Position numbers and translations under genes: made by a program. A DNA stretch of 64,000 nucleotides from VRUE01 sp963753585 (GTDB lineage Bacteria; Actinomycetota; Thermoleophilia; Solirubrobacterales; 70-9), in the NCBI GenBank assembly GCA_963753585.1, contig CAVWCU010000002.1, positions 248,001 through 312,000 on the forward strand, given 5' to 3'. The notes below the pieces were generated by a model, which worked only from the letters and a program-made list of their open reading frames with translations, had not been told where the DNA came from and did not search any database. This document shows positions 7,618 through 16,596 of this stretch, one piece after another; position 1 is the first letter of the stretch; each line of letters starts with the position of its first letter.

Positions 7618-9250
7618 GAAAGCCCGTTCTGCTTCTGTTGGTGCTCGTCCTCGCCGTGGCTTCCGCGCTCGGCCTCGCTGCTTGCGGTACTTCAAGCGGC
7701 AAGGAGGGCGGCAAGCTGACCGGCAGCTATGCGTCGTTCCCAGACTACCTGGACCCGGGGCTCTCCTACACCCAGGAAGGCTGGACGGCGATGTACAACA
7801 CCTACCTGCCGCTGCTCACCTATGCCCACGCCAACGGCACGGCGGGGGGCGAGGTCGTGCCCGGCCCTGGCCGAGAGCCTGCCCGAGATCAGCAACGGCG
7901 GCAAGACCTACACGCTGAAGCTGCGCAAGGGGCTCAAATACTCCGACGGCACGCCGGTCAAGGCGTCCGACTTCAAGAGCTCGATCGAGCGCCTCTTCAA
8001 GCTCGAGCTCCCCGGGCTCGACCTTCTTCGAAGGCATCGTCGGGGCGGAACAGTTCGCCGAAGACGAAGAGCGGCGGCATCACCGGGATCAAGACCAACG
8101 ACAAGACCGGCGAGATCGTCATCGACCTGACCCAGCCGCGGGGCACCTTCACAAACGAGCTGGGCACGCTCTTCGCTGCCCTGCTCCCGAGCGACACCCC
8201 GGCGAAGAACCTCTCCTCCGACCCGCCCCCGGCGACCGGCCCGTACGCGATCGTCAAGTCCGAACCGGGCCGCGGCTGGTCCTACAAGCGCAACCCGCAC
8301 TGGACGAGGACGAACGGCGCGCTGATGCCCGACCTGCCCGACGGCCACTTCGACAAGATCGAGATCAAGGTCGTCAGCAACGACTCGACCCAGGTCAACG
8401 AAATCGAACGGGACAAGACCGACTGGATGCAGTCCTCGCTCCCGGCCGACCTCTACGCGAAAGTGAAGAACGAGTACGAGGGCAGCCAGTTCCGGGTCGA
8501 GCGCCCACTGAACATCTACTTCTTCTGGATGAACACGGCGCGCGCCGCCCTTCGACGACCTGAAGGTGCGCCAGGCGGTCAACTACGCGGTCAACACCGC
8601 GGCCCTGGAACGCATCTACTCCGGCTCGCTCGCCGCCGCGCACCAGATCCTGCCGGAGGGGATGCCGGGGCACGAGGAGTTCGACCTCTACCCGCACGAC
8701 ATGGCCAAGGCCAAGGAGCTGCTCGCCGAAGCCAACCCCTCCGATCGCGAGATCACGGTCTGGACCAACAACGAAAGCCCCAACGACGAGGCCGGCGCCT
8801 ACTACCACGGGCGTGCTCAAGGAACTCGGCTTCGACGCGAAGCTGAAGACAATCAACGCCGACAGTCTATTTCCCGGTGGTCGGCAACGAGAACGACGCC
8901 CGACCTCGACACCGGCTGGCTCAACTGGTTCCCGGACTACCCGAACCCGAACAACTTCTTCGAACCGCTGCTGTCCGGGGAAAGCATCGCGCCGATCTTC
9001 AACACGAACCTCGCCCACATCGACGACCCGAAGCTGAACGCGAAGATCGCCAAGCTCAGCGAAGAAGCAGCTCGGGCCCGACCAGGAAGCCGAATACGCC
9101 GAGCTGGACAAGGAATACATGGAACTGGCGCCGTGGGCGCCCTACGGGACGAACACAATCTCGACCTTCGTCGACAGCGAAATCGACCTCGACAAGGTGA
9201 TCTTCAACCCGACCTTCGGGCACGACCTGGCCAGCTTCCAGCTCAAGTAG
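7614..9250 (+). pseudogene. Peptide ABC transporter substrate-binding lipoprotein, frame broken by eight insertions
   Basis: A family 5 extracellular solute-binding protein (oligopeptide/dipeptide type) whose frame, as given, is broken. The TTG start follows GGAGG. The signal and lipobox are VLAVASALGLAACGTS. Conserved blocks then appear in successive frames: SYASFPDYLDPGLSYT, LRKGLKYSDGTPVKASDF, LPSDTPAKNLSSDPPPATGPY, DLKVRQAVNYAVNTAALERI, LNWFPDYPNPNNFFEP, and the C terminus NPTFGHDLASFQLK. Each change is +1, near 7863, 8015, 8066, 8545, 8810, 8864, 8901 and 9067. Corrected length is about 543 residues, normal for the family. All changes are single insertions and no stop or deletion is seen, so this looks like uncorrected read error or very recent damage. 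It belongs with the permeases and ATPase that follow. Confidence 0.8.
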
Positions 9251-9278
9251 CCGCCAGGCGCTGCTTCACACTCCGACG

Positions 9279-10324
9279 GTGGTTTCTGAGCCCCACGCCG
9301 AGGCCGGCCCCGCGGGCAGCAGCCCCTGGGGCCTCGCCTTCCGGCGGCTGCGCCGCAACCGGGTGGCGCTCGCCTCCGGCGCTCTCTCGTCCTCGATCGT
9401 CGTCTTCGTGCTGGCCGCGCCGCTTTGGGCGGACCACGTCGCCGACACCGGGCCGAACCAGAACCACACCCTGGAGAAGATCGAGGTCGACGGCGAACGG
9501 CGCGAAGTCGTCAACGTCGAAGGGCAGCCGATCGGCCCGGTCTGGCTCGGCGCCGGCGGCAAGTTCTTCCTCGGCGCCGACGGCCGCCTCGGCCGCGACG
9601 AGATGGTGCGGCTGATGTACGGGGGGCGCGCCTCGCTCTTCATCGGCTTCGCCGCGGCACTGCTGACGACCGTGCTGGCGACGATCCTCGCCCTGCTCGC
9701 CGGCTACTACCGCGGCTGGGTCGACACCGTCATCTCGCGGACGCTGGACGTGATCTGGGCCTTCCCGGTGCTCCTGCTCGGGATCGCGCTCGGCATCGCC
9801 CTGGCCCTCGGCGGGCTGCAGATCGGGCCGGTCGAGATCTCCAGCGGCTCGATCTGGATCACCGATCCTGATCATCGGCGGCGTCCTACGTGCCCTACAT
9901 GGCGCGGCCGCTGCGGGGAACGGTGCTCGCGCTGCGCGAGAAGGAGTTCGTCGAGGCGGCGGTCGCCCAGGGAGCCGGGCCGCTGCGGGTGATGTTCGGC
10001 GAGCTGCTGCCCAACCTCGCCTCGACGATCATCGTCTTCTTCACCCTCAGCATCGCCAACGCGATGCTGCTCGAGGCCGCCCTCTCCTTCCTCGGCGTCG
10101 GCGTGCAGCCGCCCGACACCTCCTGGGGCGCGATGGTCGGCGACGGCTTCGAGCTGCTCACCAGCGCGCCGCTGCTGACGATCCTGCCGGGGACGATGAT
10201 CTTCCTCACCGTGCTCTCGGTCAACGTCCTCGGCGACGGGCTGCGCGACGCGCTCGACCCCCACTCGAAGGTGCTGCTCGAGGCCCACGCGGGCGTGGCC
10301 GAGCCCGAGGGAACGGCGGTCTGA
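9279..10324 (+). pseudogene. Peptide ABC transporter permease, DppC/OppC type, two frame breaks
   Basis: Inner-membrane permease with an N-terminal cytoplasmic segment (FRRLRRNRVALAS), a first membrane helix, a periplasmic loop rich in charged residues, and five further helices. The EAA loop that contacts the ATPase is clear: LREKEFVEAAVAQGAGPLR. The end of the gene has the typical DTSWGAMVGDG and LSVNVLGDGLRDALDP. Starts at GTG 9279. Single-base insertions near 9864 and 9885 move the frame twice. It overlaps the next permease start (TGATG). Corrected length is about 347 residues. Confidence 0.8.
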
Positions 10325-11287
10325 TGGCCGCCTTCGCCGTCAGGCGGCTGGGCGGAATGGCGGTCGTGCTGTTCGCGGTCTCGGTGCTGACCTTCCTCGA
10401 TCTTCAACGTGATCCCGGCGGCCGACCCGGCGCAGAGCATGGCCGGGAAGAGCGCGACCCCGCAGCTGATCGCGAGCATCACCGAGGAATGGGGCTTCGA
10501 CGACCCCCTGCCGCAGCAGTACCTGACGATGATGGGGAAGATCTTCAGCGGCGACGTGATCTCCTACCAGGGCCAGGAAGACGTCGACGAGCGCATCGCC
10601 GAAGGCATCCCGGCCACCTTCTCGCTCTGCATCGGCGCCGCCGTGATCTGGATGCTCTTCGGGATCCTGTTCGGCTACCTCTCCGCGGTTCGCGCCGGCG
10701 GCCTGCTCGACAGGGCGCTGACGATCCTCGCCGTCGCCGGCATCTCGATCCCGGTCTTCTGGCTCGCCGCCGTCCTGCTCAACTACCTCGCCTACAAGAC
10801 CGGGCTCTTCCCGGCCCAGGGGTACGTCGGGCTGACCGAAGACCCGGTCGACTGGGCCTACCACCTGATCCTGCCCTGGCTCACGCTCGCGGTGACGCTC
10901 GTCGGCCTCTACAGCCGCGTGCTGCGCTCCAACATGCTCGACGCGATGAGCGAGGACTACGTGCGCACGGCGCGCGCCAAGGGGCTGAGCGAGCGGCGGG
11001 TGATGACCCGCCACGTGCTGCGCAACTCGCTGATCCCGATCGTCACCCTCTTCGGCCTCGACTTCGGCGCGATGATCGGGGGCGGCGCGATCCTCACCGA
11101 AGCGATCTTCGGCCTCAACGGCGTCGGCCTGTACGCCTTCGAATCGATCGAAAACCTCGACCTGCCGCCGATCATGGCGATCGTCCTCTTCGGCGCCTTC
11201 TTCGTCGTCCTCTTCAACGCCCTGGTCGACATCGCCTACGCCTACCTCGACCCGCGGGTCAAGCTGGGGGCATCGGTCGATGGGTAG
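10324..11287 (+). pseudogene. Peptide ABC transporter permease, DppB/OppB type, one frame break
   Basis: Partner permease: MAAFAVRRLGGMAVVLFAVS starts the first helix and, after one extra base near 10399, the frame continues NVIPAADPAQSM. The EAA loop is SEDYVRTARAKGLSERRVM and the gene ends IAYAYLDPRVKLG, both diagnostic. About 320 residues after correction, with six membrane helices. Here the C-type permease precedes the B-type, the reverse of the common dpp/opp order. It overlaps the ATPase start by eight bases. Confidence 0.82.
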
Positions 11288-12943
11288 CGGGGTGCCGCTG
11301 CTCTCCGTGCGGGACCTGCGGGTCGGCTTTGCCACCGAGGGCGGGCTGGTGCAGGCGGTCGACGGCGTCTCCTTCGACCTCGCTCCCGGCGAGGTGCTGG
11401 CGATCGTCGGCGAGTCGGGCTCGGGCAAGAGCGTCACCGCGCAGACGATCGTCGGCCTCACGCGCTCGCACAACGCCCGGATCGAGGGCTCGGTGCGGCT
11501 CGGCGATGCGGAGCTGATCGAGGCAAGCGAGAGCGAGCTGCAAAAGGTGCGCGGAGAGCGCATCGGCATGGTCTTCCAGGACCCGATGACCTCCTTCAAC
11601 CCGGTCTACCGGATCGGTGCGCAGATCGTCGAGGCGATCCGGGCCCACCGTCCCGCGGTCGGCAAGGAGGAGGCGCGCGAGCGGGCCGCTCGAGCTGCTC
11701 GACTCGGTCGGCATCCCCGATGCCGACCGCCGTGTCGACGACTACCCGCACCAGTTCTCCGGCGGCATGCGCCAGCGGGCGATGATCGCGATGGCGCTCG
11801 CCCTGGAGCCCGAGGTGCTGATCGCCGACGAGCCGACGACGGCGCTCGACGTCACCGTGCAGGCGCAGATCCTCGCCCTGCTCGAGCAGACTCAACCGCG
11901 AACGGGGCCTGGCGACGATCCTGATCACCCACGACCTCGGGCGTCGTCGCCGAGGTCGCCGACCGGGTGCTGGTCATGCACGAGGGGCGGATCGTCGAGC
12001 GCGGCTCGCTCGACGAGATCTTCTACTCGCCCAAGGACCCCTACACGCGCAGCCTGCTCGGCGCCGTGGTGCGGATCGACAGCGCCGGCGCCGCTGCGGC
12101 CGCCGCGCACGAGCGAGCCTCTGCTCGAGGTCACCGACCTGGTCAAGCACTACCCGGTCAGGCGCGGCCTCCTGCGGCGCGAGGTCGACCGGGTGCGGGC
12201 CGTCGACGGCGTCAGCTTCAGCCTGCGCCAGGGCGAGACGCTGGGCCTGGTGGGGGAGTCGGGCATGCGGCAAGTCGACGCTCTGCCGCGCCGTCCTGCA
12301 GCTGACCCGGCCGAGCTCGGGCTCGGTCCGCTTCGAGGGGCGTGAGATCGCCGGCCTCTCGCTGCGGGAGATGCGGCCGCTGCGACGCGAGATGCAGATC
12401 GTCTTCCAGGACCCCTACGCCTCGCTCAACCCGCGCAAGCGGATCGGCCAGATCGTCGGCGACCCGCTGAAGCTGCAGGGGGTGGCGAGCGGCGGAGAGC
12501 TGCGCCGCCGGGTGCAGGAGCTGCTGGACCGGGTCGGCCTCTCGCACGAGCACTACGACCGCTACCCGCACGAGTTCTCCGGTGGGCAGCGGCAGCGGAT
12601 CGGGATCGCGCGGGCACTGGCGCTGCGCCCGAAGCTGATCGTCGCCGACGAGCCGGTCTCCGCGCTCGACGTCTCGATCCGGGCGCAGATCCTCGACCTG
12701 CTCGCCGAGCTGCAGGAGGACTTCGGCCTCACCTACCTCTTCGTCGCCCACGACATCGGCGTCGTCCGCCACGTCTCCGACCGGATCGCGGTGATGAACG
12801 AGGGGCGGATCGTCGAGGAGGGCCCGGCCGACCGGGTCTGCGAGCAGCCCTCGGACCCCTTCACGCGCAAGCTCCTCGCCGCCGTGCCGATACCCGACCC
12901 GCGCGAGGCGCGGGCACGTCGGCAAACTGTTGGGTCAGGTTGA
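11280..12943 (+). pseudogene. Tandem-ATPase of the peptide ABC transporter (DppD-DppF fusion), five frame breaks
   Basis: Two ABC ATPase domains read as one gene. Domain 1 has Walker A GESGSGKSV, Q-loop MVFQDPMTSFNP, signature QFSGGMRQRAMIAMALAL and Walker B VLIADEPT. Domain 2 has Q-loop IVFQDPYASLNPRKR, signature EFSGGQRQRIGIARALAL, Walker B LIVADEPVSALDV and the FVAHD switch. No stop separates the domains once the frame is followed, as in GsiA/YejF-type fused ATPases. Extra bases lie near 11688, 11890, 11940, 12114 and 12265, the last inside the second Walker A. The stop overlaps the ligase start (TTGA). The ATPases would power the adjoining permeases. Confidence 0.8.
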
Positions 12944-13887
12944 CCCTGCCGCTGGCCCCACCGATCAAACCGCAACTCGCGCTGACCCGCAAAGAGCTCC
13001 CCCTGGGCGAGGAGTGGGCCTACGAGCAGAAGCTCGACGGCTTCCGGGCGATCGTCTTCGTCGACGGCGAGGCGGCCTACGTCCAGTCGCGCGGCGGCAA
13101 AGCGCTGTCGCGCTACTTCCCCGAGCTGAGCTTCCCGGCAGGGCGCTACGTGCTCGACGGCGAGCTGGTGATCCGCGACGCCGAGGGCAACATCGAGTTC
13201 GACGCGCTGCAGAGCCGCATCCACCCGGCGGAGTCGCGGATAACCCTGCTGTCCAAGGAGATCCCGGCCGGCTACGTCGCCTTCGACCTGCTGGCCGAGG
13301 ACGACGAGTCGCTGCTGGAGGCGCTCTTCGGCCAGCGGCGCGAGCGGCTGGACGCGCTGGCCGCGCGCACCGAGATCGAGGTCAGCGCGCTCAGCGCCGA
13401 CCCGGCGCAGGCGGAGGAGTGGCTGCGACGGACCGAGGGGACGATGGCGAAGCAGCTCGACGCCCCCTACGTGCCCGGAAAGCGCAAGGGAATGGCGAAG
13501 GTCAAGCGCGAGCGCGAGATCGACTGCGTCGTCATGGGCTGGCGCCCGGGCAAGGAGGAGGGAACGGTCGGCTCCCTGATCCTCGGCCTCTACGACGGCG
13601 AGGAGCTGCGCTCGGTCGGCCACATCTCCGGCTTCAGCGCCGAGGCCAAACGGGGCCTGCGCTCGCTGCTCGAACCGCTCGAGACCGGTGAGAGCGGTAC
13701 CGCCGAGCCCAGCCGCTGGACAGGCGGGCGCGACCTCGAGTGGGTAGCTCTTCGCCCCGAGCTGGTGATCGAAGTCGGCTACGACCACGCGGCAGCAGGA
13801 CGAATCCGGCATGGCGCCCGGTTCCGCAGGTTCCGGGACGACAAGGACCCGCAGGAGTGCACCTTCGATCTGCTCGATCAGGGGTAG
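12940..13887 (+). CDS. ATP-dependent DNA ligase
   Basis: A 315-residue ligase of the compact LigC/LigB type found in actinobacteria. The adenylated lysine is in motif I EQKLDGFRA (K31). Other motifs: YVLDGELVI (III), YVAFDLLA (IIIa), TMAKQLDAPYVPGKRKG (IV) and KVKREREIDCVVMG (V). A C-terminal OB domain follows with GHISGFSAEAKRG and FRDDKDPQECT. It starts at TTG 12940, overlapping the ATPase stop. Such ligases usually act in repair rather than replication. Its place at the end of a peptide-importer operon is odd. The intact frame contrasts with the broken genes just upstream. Confidence 0.9.
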   Translation: MTLPLAPPIKPQLALTRKELPLGEEWAYEQKLDGFRAIVFVDGEAAYVQSRGGKALSRYFPELSFPAGRYVLDGELVIRDAEGNIEFDALQSRIHPAESRITLLSKEIPAGYVAFDLLAEDDESLLEALFGQRRERLDALAARTEIEVSALSADPAQAEEWLRRTEGTMAKQLDAPYVPGKRKGMAKVKREREIDCVVMGWRPGKEEGTVGSLILGLYDGEELRSVGHISGFSAEAKRGLRSLLEPLETGESGTAEPSRWTGGRDLEWVALRPELVIEVGYDHAAAGRIRHGARFRRFRDDKDPQECTFDLLDQG

Positions 13888-15038
13888 GGAGAGCGGGGGT
13901 CCCCCGGTCTGACAATCGGCGGCCTAATTAGGCCGCCGATTTGAGTATCCGCCAGCCCGGAGGACCCCCGCTCTCCCTCTCCGGCACGTTCAGAACAGGG
14001 ACGCCTGGGCGGGCGTGCCGTTGGCCGGGGGACGGAAGCCTCCTCAGCTGACGGATACTCAAAGTCGCGGCCCCTCCGGCCGCGACTTGTCAGAGGAGGA
14101 GGCTTCCGTCCCCCCGGCCTCCCCCAACCGCGGACCTTGCTTGTGAGCTTGTGGCGATCCGAAGGCGGAAGGTAGGCGCGGCCTCCCGCGTAGAGCTTTT
14201 CGTAGCGGGGGAGGAGGTCGGGGCGTTTCTCTTGAAGCCAGGCGAAGAAGACGTCTTTGACCTCGTCTCTGAGGTGTAGGGCCACGCCTCCCAGGAAGGT
14301 GGCGTTTGCTTCCTTGGCCCTGTCGACGATCGGCTGGACCTGGTCGGGAGAGTCGTTGATGCCCGGCATCAGGGGGGCGATCAGGACGCCGGAGTCGATG
14401 CCGCGGCTGCGCAGCTCGGCCACCGCGTCGAGACGGGCCGAGGGACTGGGCGTGTGGGGCTCGGTCGCGCGCCAGGCCTCCTCGTCGAGGGTCGGGACCG
14501 AGAGGTTGACCGAGACCGGGAGGCGCTTCGACATCCGCTCGTAGATCTCGACGTCGCGCATCGCCAGCGGCGACTTGGTCAGGACCGAGACGGGCGTCTC
14601 GGTCTCCTCCAGCGCCTCGAGGATCGCCGGCATCATCCGGTAACGGCTCTCGACCCACTGGTAGGGGTCGGTGTTGGTCCCCAGCGCCACCAGCTCCCGC
14701 CGCCAGCTCGGCCGGGCCAGCTCCGCCCGCAGCAACTCCGGCACGTTGACCTTGACCACGATCTCCCGCTCGAAGTCCCGCCCCGCGTCGAGGTCGAGAT
14801 ATTTGTGCGTGCGGCGAGCGAAACAAAAAACGCAGGCATGGGTGCATCCCCGGTAGGGATTAATCGTCCAGCCGAACCCGTAGCGGCCCCCCGGCACCCG
14901 GTTCAGCGCCGACCGCGCCCGCACCTCGTGGAAGTTGATCCCCATCGCCTCCGGCGCGTCGAAGGTCCGCACCACCGTCCCGTCGCCGACGCCCGGAAGC
15001 CGTAGATCGTTCTCGACACGCTGCTCGTCCCACCTCAT
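13878..15038 (-). CDS. Radical SAM protein, Rv2578c / SplB-like family
   Basis: A 386-residue radical SAM protein. The cluster motif is CTHACVFCFA (CxxxCxxC), preceded by WTINPYRGC. Other family blocks are VALGTNTDPYQWVE, PVSVLTKSPLAMRD, VNLSVPTLDEEAW and IAPLMPGINDS. The family is related to spore photoproduct lyase; its reaction is unknown, but the mycobacterial homologue is known as a LexA-regulated gene. The ATG at 15038 lies directly below a perfect LexA box at 15040-15053; an ATG at 15056 would put the box inside the gene. The last 75 or so residues are low-complexity and come from two nested inverted repeats (13886-14119). The true C terminus may therefore be shorter. It overlaps the ligase 3' end by ten bases. 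Confidence 0.88.
   Translation of the reverse strand: MRWDEQRVENDLRLPGVGDGTVVRTFDAPEAMGINFHEVRARSALNRVPGGRYGFGWTINPYRGCTHACVFCFARRTHKYLDLDAGRDFEREIVVKVNVPELLRAELARPSWRRELVALGTNTDPYQWVESRYRMMPAILEALEETETPVSVLTKSPLAMRDVEIYERMSKRLPVSVNLSVPTLDEEAWRATEPHTPSPSARLDAVAELRSRGIDSGVLIAPLMPGINDSPDQVQPIVDRAKEANATFLGGVALHLRDEVKDVFFAWLQEKRPDLLPRYEKLYAGGRAYLPPSDRHKLTSKVRGWGRPGGRKPPPLTSRGRRGRDFEYPSAEEASVPRPTARPPRRPCSERAGEGERGSSGLADTQIGGLIRPPIVRPGDPRSPYP
13886..13978. repeat. Nested inverted repeat at the ligase 3' end
   Basis: Outer arms of 17 bp at 13886-13902 and 13962-13978 pair perfectly. Inside is a perfect 28-bp palindrome at 13914-13941 centred on CCTAATTAGG. The outer left arm overlaps the ligase stop codon. 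A further 12-bp stretch TTTGAGTATCCG at 13940-13951 is complementary to CGGATACTCAAA at 14052-14063 in the next repeat, so the two structures could pair with each other. Confidence 0.7.
14023..14119. repeat. Second nested inverted repeat, inside the radical SAM reading frame
   Basis: Outer arms 14023-14045 and 14096-14119 pair over about 23 bases with one bulged G. Inner stem AGTCGCGGCC at 14063-14072 pairs perfectly with 14078-14087 around CCTCC. Together with the repeat at 13886-13978 it fills the space between the ligase and the conserved part of the radical SAM gene. Confidence 0.7.
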
Positions 15039-15039
15039 A

Positions 15040-15053
15040 CGAACATATGTTCG
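15040..15053 (-). promoter_or_regulatory. LexA (SOS) box upstream of the radical SAM gene
   Basis: The 14-base palindrome CGAACATATGTTCG matches the Gram-positive/actinobacterial LexA site CGAAC-N4-GTTCG exactly. It ends one base before the chosen ATG at 15038, so bound LexA would cover the transcription start of a leaderless or nearly leaderless mRNA. Confidence 0.8.
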
Positions 15054-15073
15054 CATAGGGTGGGGTCGCGCCG

Positions 15074-15541
15074 CTAGCTCTCGGGAAGCTCTCCCCGGAT
15101 TACGTAGCGGAGGACGTCGACGATCTGCTCGGAGGTGCGCGCGGTTGCCTGGGCGGCGCGGTCGACCTCCTTCAGGGCGTGGTCGAGGTCGGTGTCGTGC
15201 AACGTCACGATCGGCTTGCCGAGGGCGGCGGCGTAGCCGGCGTCGAAGGCAGCGTTCCACTGGCGGTACTTGTCGCCGAAGCGGACGACGACCACGTCGG
15301 CGTCTCGGATCAGGGTCTGGGTGCGGATCGCGTTGACACCGGCGCCCATGTGGTCGCGCCAGAACGGCGTCGGCTCCTCGCCCAGCGTCCCGGTGCCGGC
15401 GTCGTCAGAGGCAGCATGGTCGGTGACCGGCGCCGAGAACTCGACCGGCAACCCCGCCTCCCGCACCCCCGCCTCGATCCGCTCGCGCCAGTCGGAGTGG
15501 ATCTCCCCGGAGAGGTAGACGTTCCAGGTTCGCTCGGCCAT
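15074..15541 (-). CDS. YtoQ family protein
   Basis: A 155-residue protein with the start ERTWNVYLSGEIHSDWRE and the blocks DADVVVVRFGDKYRQWNAAF and LGKPIVTLHD, which match the YtoQ family, related in fold to nucleoside 2-deoxyribosyltransferases. The biochemical role is not established. ATG start at 15541. It is directly upstream of the radical SAM gene on the same strand, but the LexA box between them suggests that gene can be transcribed separately. Confidence 0.85.
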   Translation of the reverse strand: MAERTWNVYLSGEIHSDWRERIEAGVREAGLPVEFSAPVTDHAASDDAGTGTLGEEPTPFWRDHMGAGVNAIRTQTLIRDADVVVVRFGDKYRQWNAAFDAGYAAALGKPIVTLHDTDLDHALKEVDRAAQATARTSEQIVDVLRYVIRGELPES

Positions 15542-15572
15542 CGCCGCATCGTATGAGATAAATCACCTCATC

Positions 15573-16469
15573 TTGCGCCGACCTTTCTGTGTAATCGTCG
15601 TGCTCTGCGCGCTTCTCGTCCTCGCCTCCCCGGCGAGTGCCGCGGTGCCCGTCCCCTACGTCGCCCTCGGCGACTCCTATTCCAGCGGCGAGGGCAACAG
15701 GCCCTTCGATGGCCCCTGCCACCGGGCGCTGCGCATCGACTCCGCCTACCCGCGGATGCTGCCCACCCTGGCCGGCTATCTCGCCCAGCCGTCCTTCCAC
15801 GCCTGCACCGGGGCGACAATCGACGACATCTGGCTGCACCCCCAGCCCAGGCGCGGCAGCCAGCGCGCGCAGCTCGAGTACGTTGACGCCTCGACCAGGC
15901 TGGTGACCCTGACGATCGGCGGCAACGACCTCGGCTTCGACGACATCGTCAAGCAGTGCCTGCTGCCCGGAAACTGCTCGAAATGGAAACTTGCCGACAG
16001 GGTCGAGGCCGGGCTGCAGACGATCAAGGCGCAGCTGGTCGACGCCTACACCCGCATCCGCAACCGCATGGACTCCGGCGGTCAACTCCTCGTCGCCGGC
16101 TACCCGCGTCTCTTCGTCTCTGAGGATGCGGACTGCAAGCTCTTCATCTCGGACACCGAGGCGGAATGGATGAACTCGCTGGTGGCCAGGGGAAACCGCA
16201 GGATCGCCGAGGCGGCTCGCGCCGCTCGCCGGCAGAAGGGAAACGTCTCCTACGTCGACGTAACCGAGCGGTTCGCCGGCCACGAGCTCTGCAGCGAGGA
16301 TCCCTGGCTCTACGGCTTCAAGCTCTCTCCCGACGAGGGCCTGATCAAGAGCAGCTACCACCCGCGCCGCAGCGGACAGGCCGCCTACGCCCGCGCCTTC
16401 GCGACGCTACTGCGCTCGCCGGCGATCCGCACCGCGCTGACGTCTCCATCTGGTCGAGTGGAGCATTGA
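15573..16469 (+). CDS. Secreted SGNH/GDSL hydrolase
   Basis: A 298-residue exported esterase/lipase. The signal peptide covers RRPFCVIVVLCALLVLASP with cleavage near ASAA. Catalytic blocks: ALGDSYSSGEGN (nucleophile Ser, block I), TIGGNDLGF (block III, oxyanion Asn) and SSYHPRRSGQ (Asp/His-type block V, His). Several cysteines (PCHRAL, HACTG, KQCLLPGNC, LCSED) could form disulphides, as in Streptomyces secreted lipases. TTG start at 15573. Its last codons and TGA lie inside the left arm of the inverted repeat at 16454-16501. Confidence 0.9.
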   Translation: MRRPFCVIVVLCALLVLASPASAAVPVPYVALGDSYSSGEGNRPFDGPCHRALRIDSAYPRMLPTLAGYLAQPSFHACTGATIDDIWLHPQPRRGSQRAQLEYVDASTRLVTLTIGGNDLGFDDIVKQCLLPGNCSKWKLADRVEAGLQTIKAQLVDAYTRIRNRMDSGGQLLVAGYPRLFVSEDADCKLFISDTEAEWMNSLVARGNRRIAEAARAARRQKGNVSYVDVTERFAGHELCSEDPWLYGFKLSPDEGLIKSSYHPRRSGQAAYARAFATLLRSPAIRTALTSPSGRVEH

Positions 16470-16501
16470 CCCCCGTATAGAGGGGTCAATGCTCCACTCG
16501 A
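16454..16501. terminator. 20-bp inverted repeat at the SGNH hydrolase stop
   Basis: Arms 16454-16473 and 16482-16501 are perfectly complementary (TCGAGTGGAGCATTGACCCC) around an eight-base loop. The hydrolase TGA is inside the left arm. It lies between convergent genes and is a plausible terminator, but no T-tract follows. Confidence 0.6.
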
Positions 16502-16518
16502 CACCAAGCTCAACGAGA

Positions 16519-16596
16519 GGGAGCGCCTGAGCCCTCTCTCGAAACACTCAAGCGCCGCTCCCGCGGCGCGTTTCGAGAGAGGGCTCAGGCGCTCCC
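16519..16596. terminator. Nested inverted repeat at the dCTP deaminase 3' end
   Basis: Outer arms 16519-16545 and 16570-16596 pair perfectly over 27 bases. An inner perfect stem GCGCCGC / GCGGCGC sits at 16552-16558 and 16563-16569 around TCCC. The right half encodes the last residues of the deaminase, whose stop is at 16548. Confidence 0.65.

Noticed and set aside
7614..12943. Programmed +1 frameshifting in the importer operon
   Set aside because: The shift sites share no slippery sequence or stop codon, and sixteen events in one operon would leave almost no full-length product. Read error explains all.
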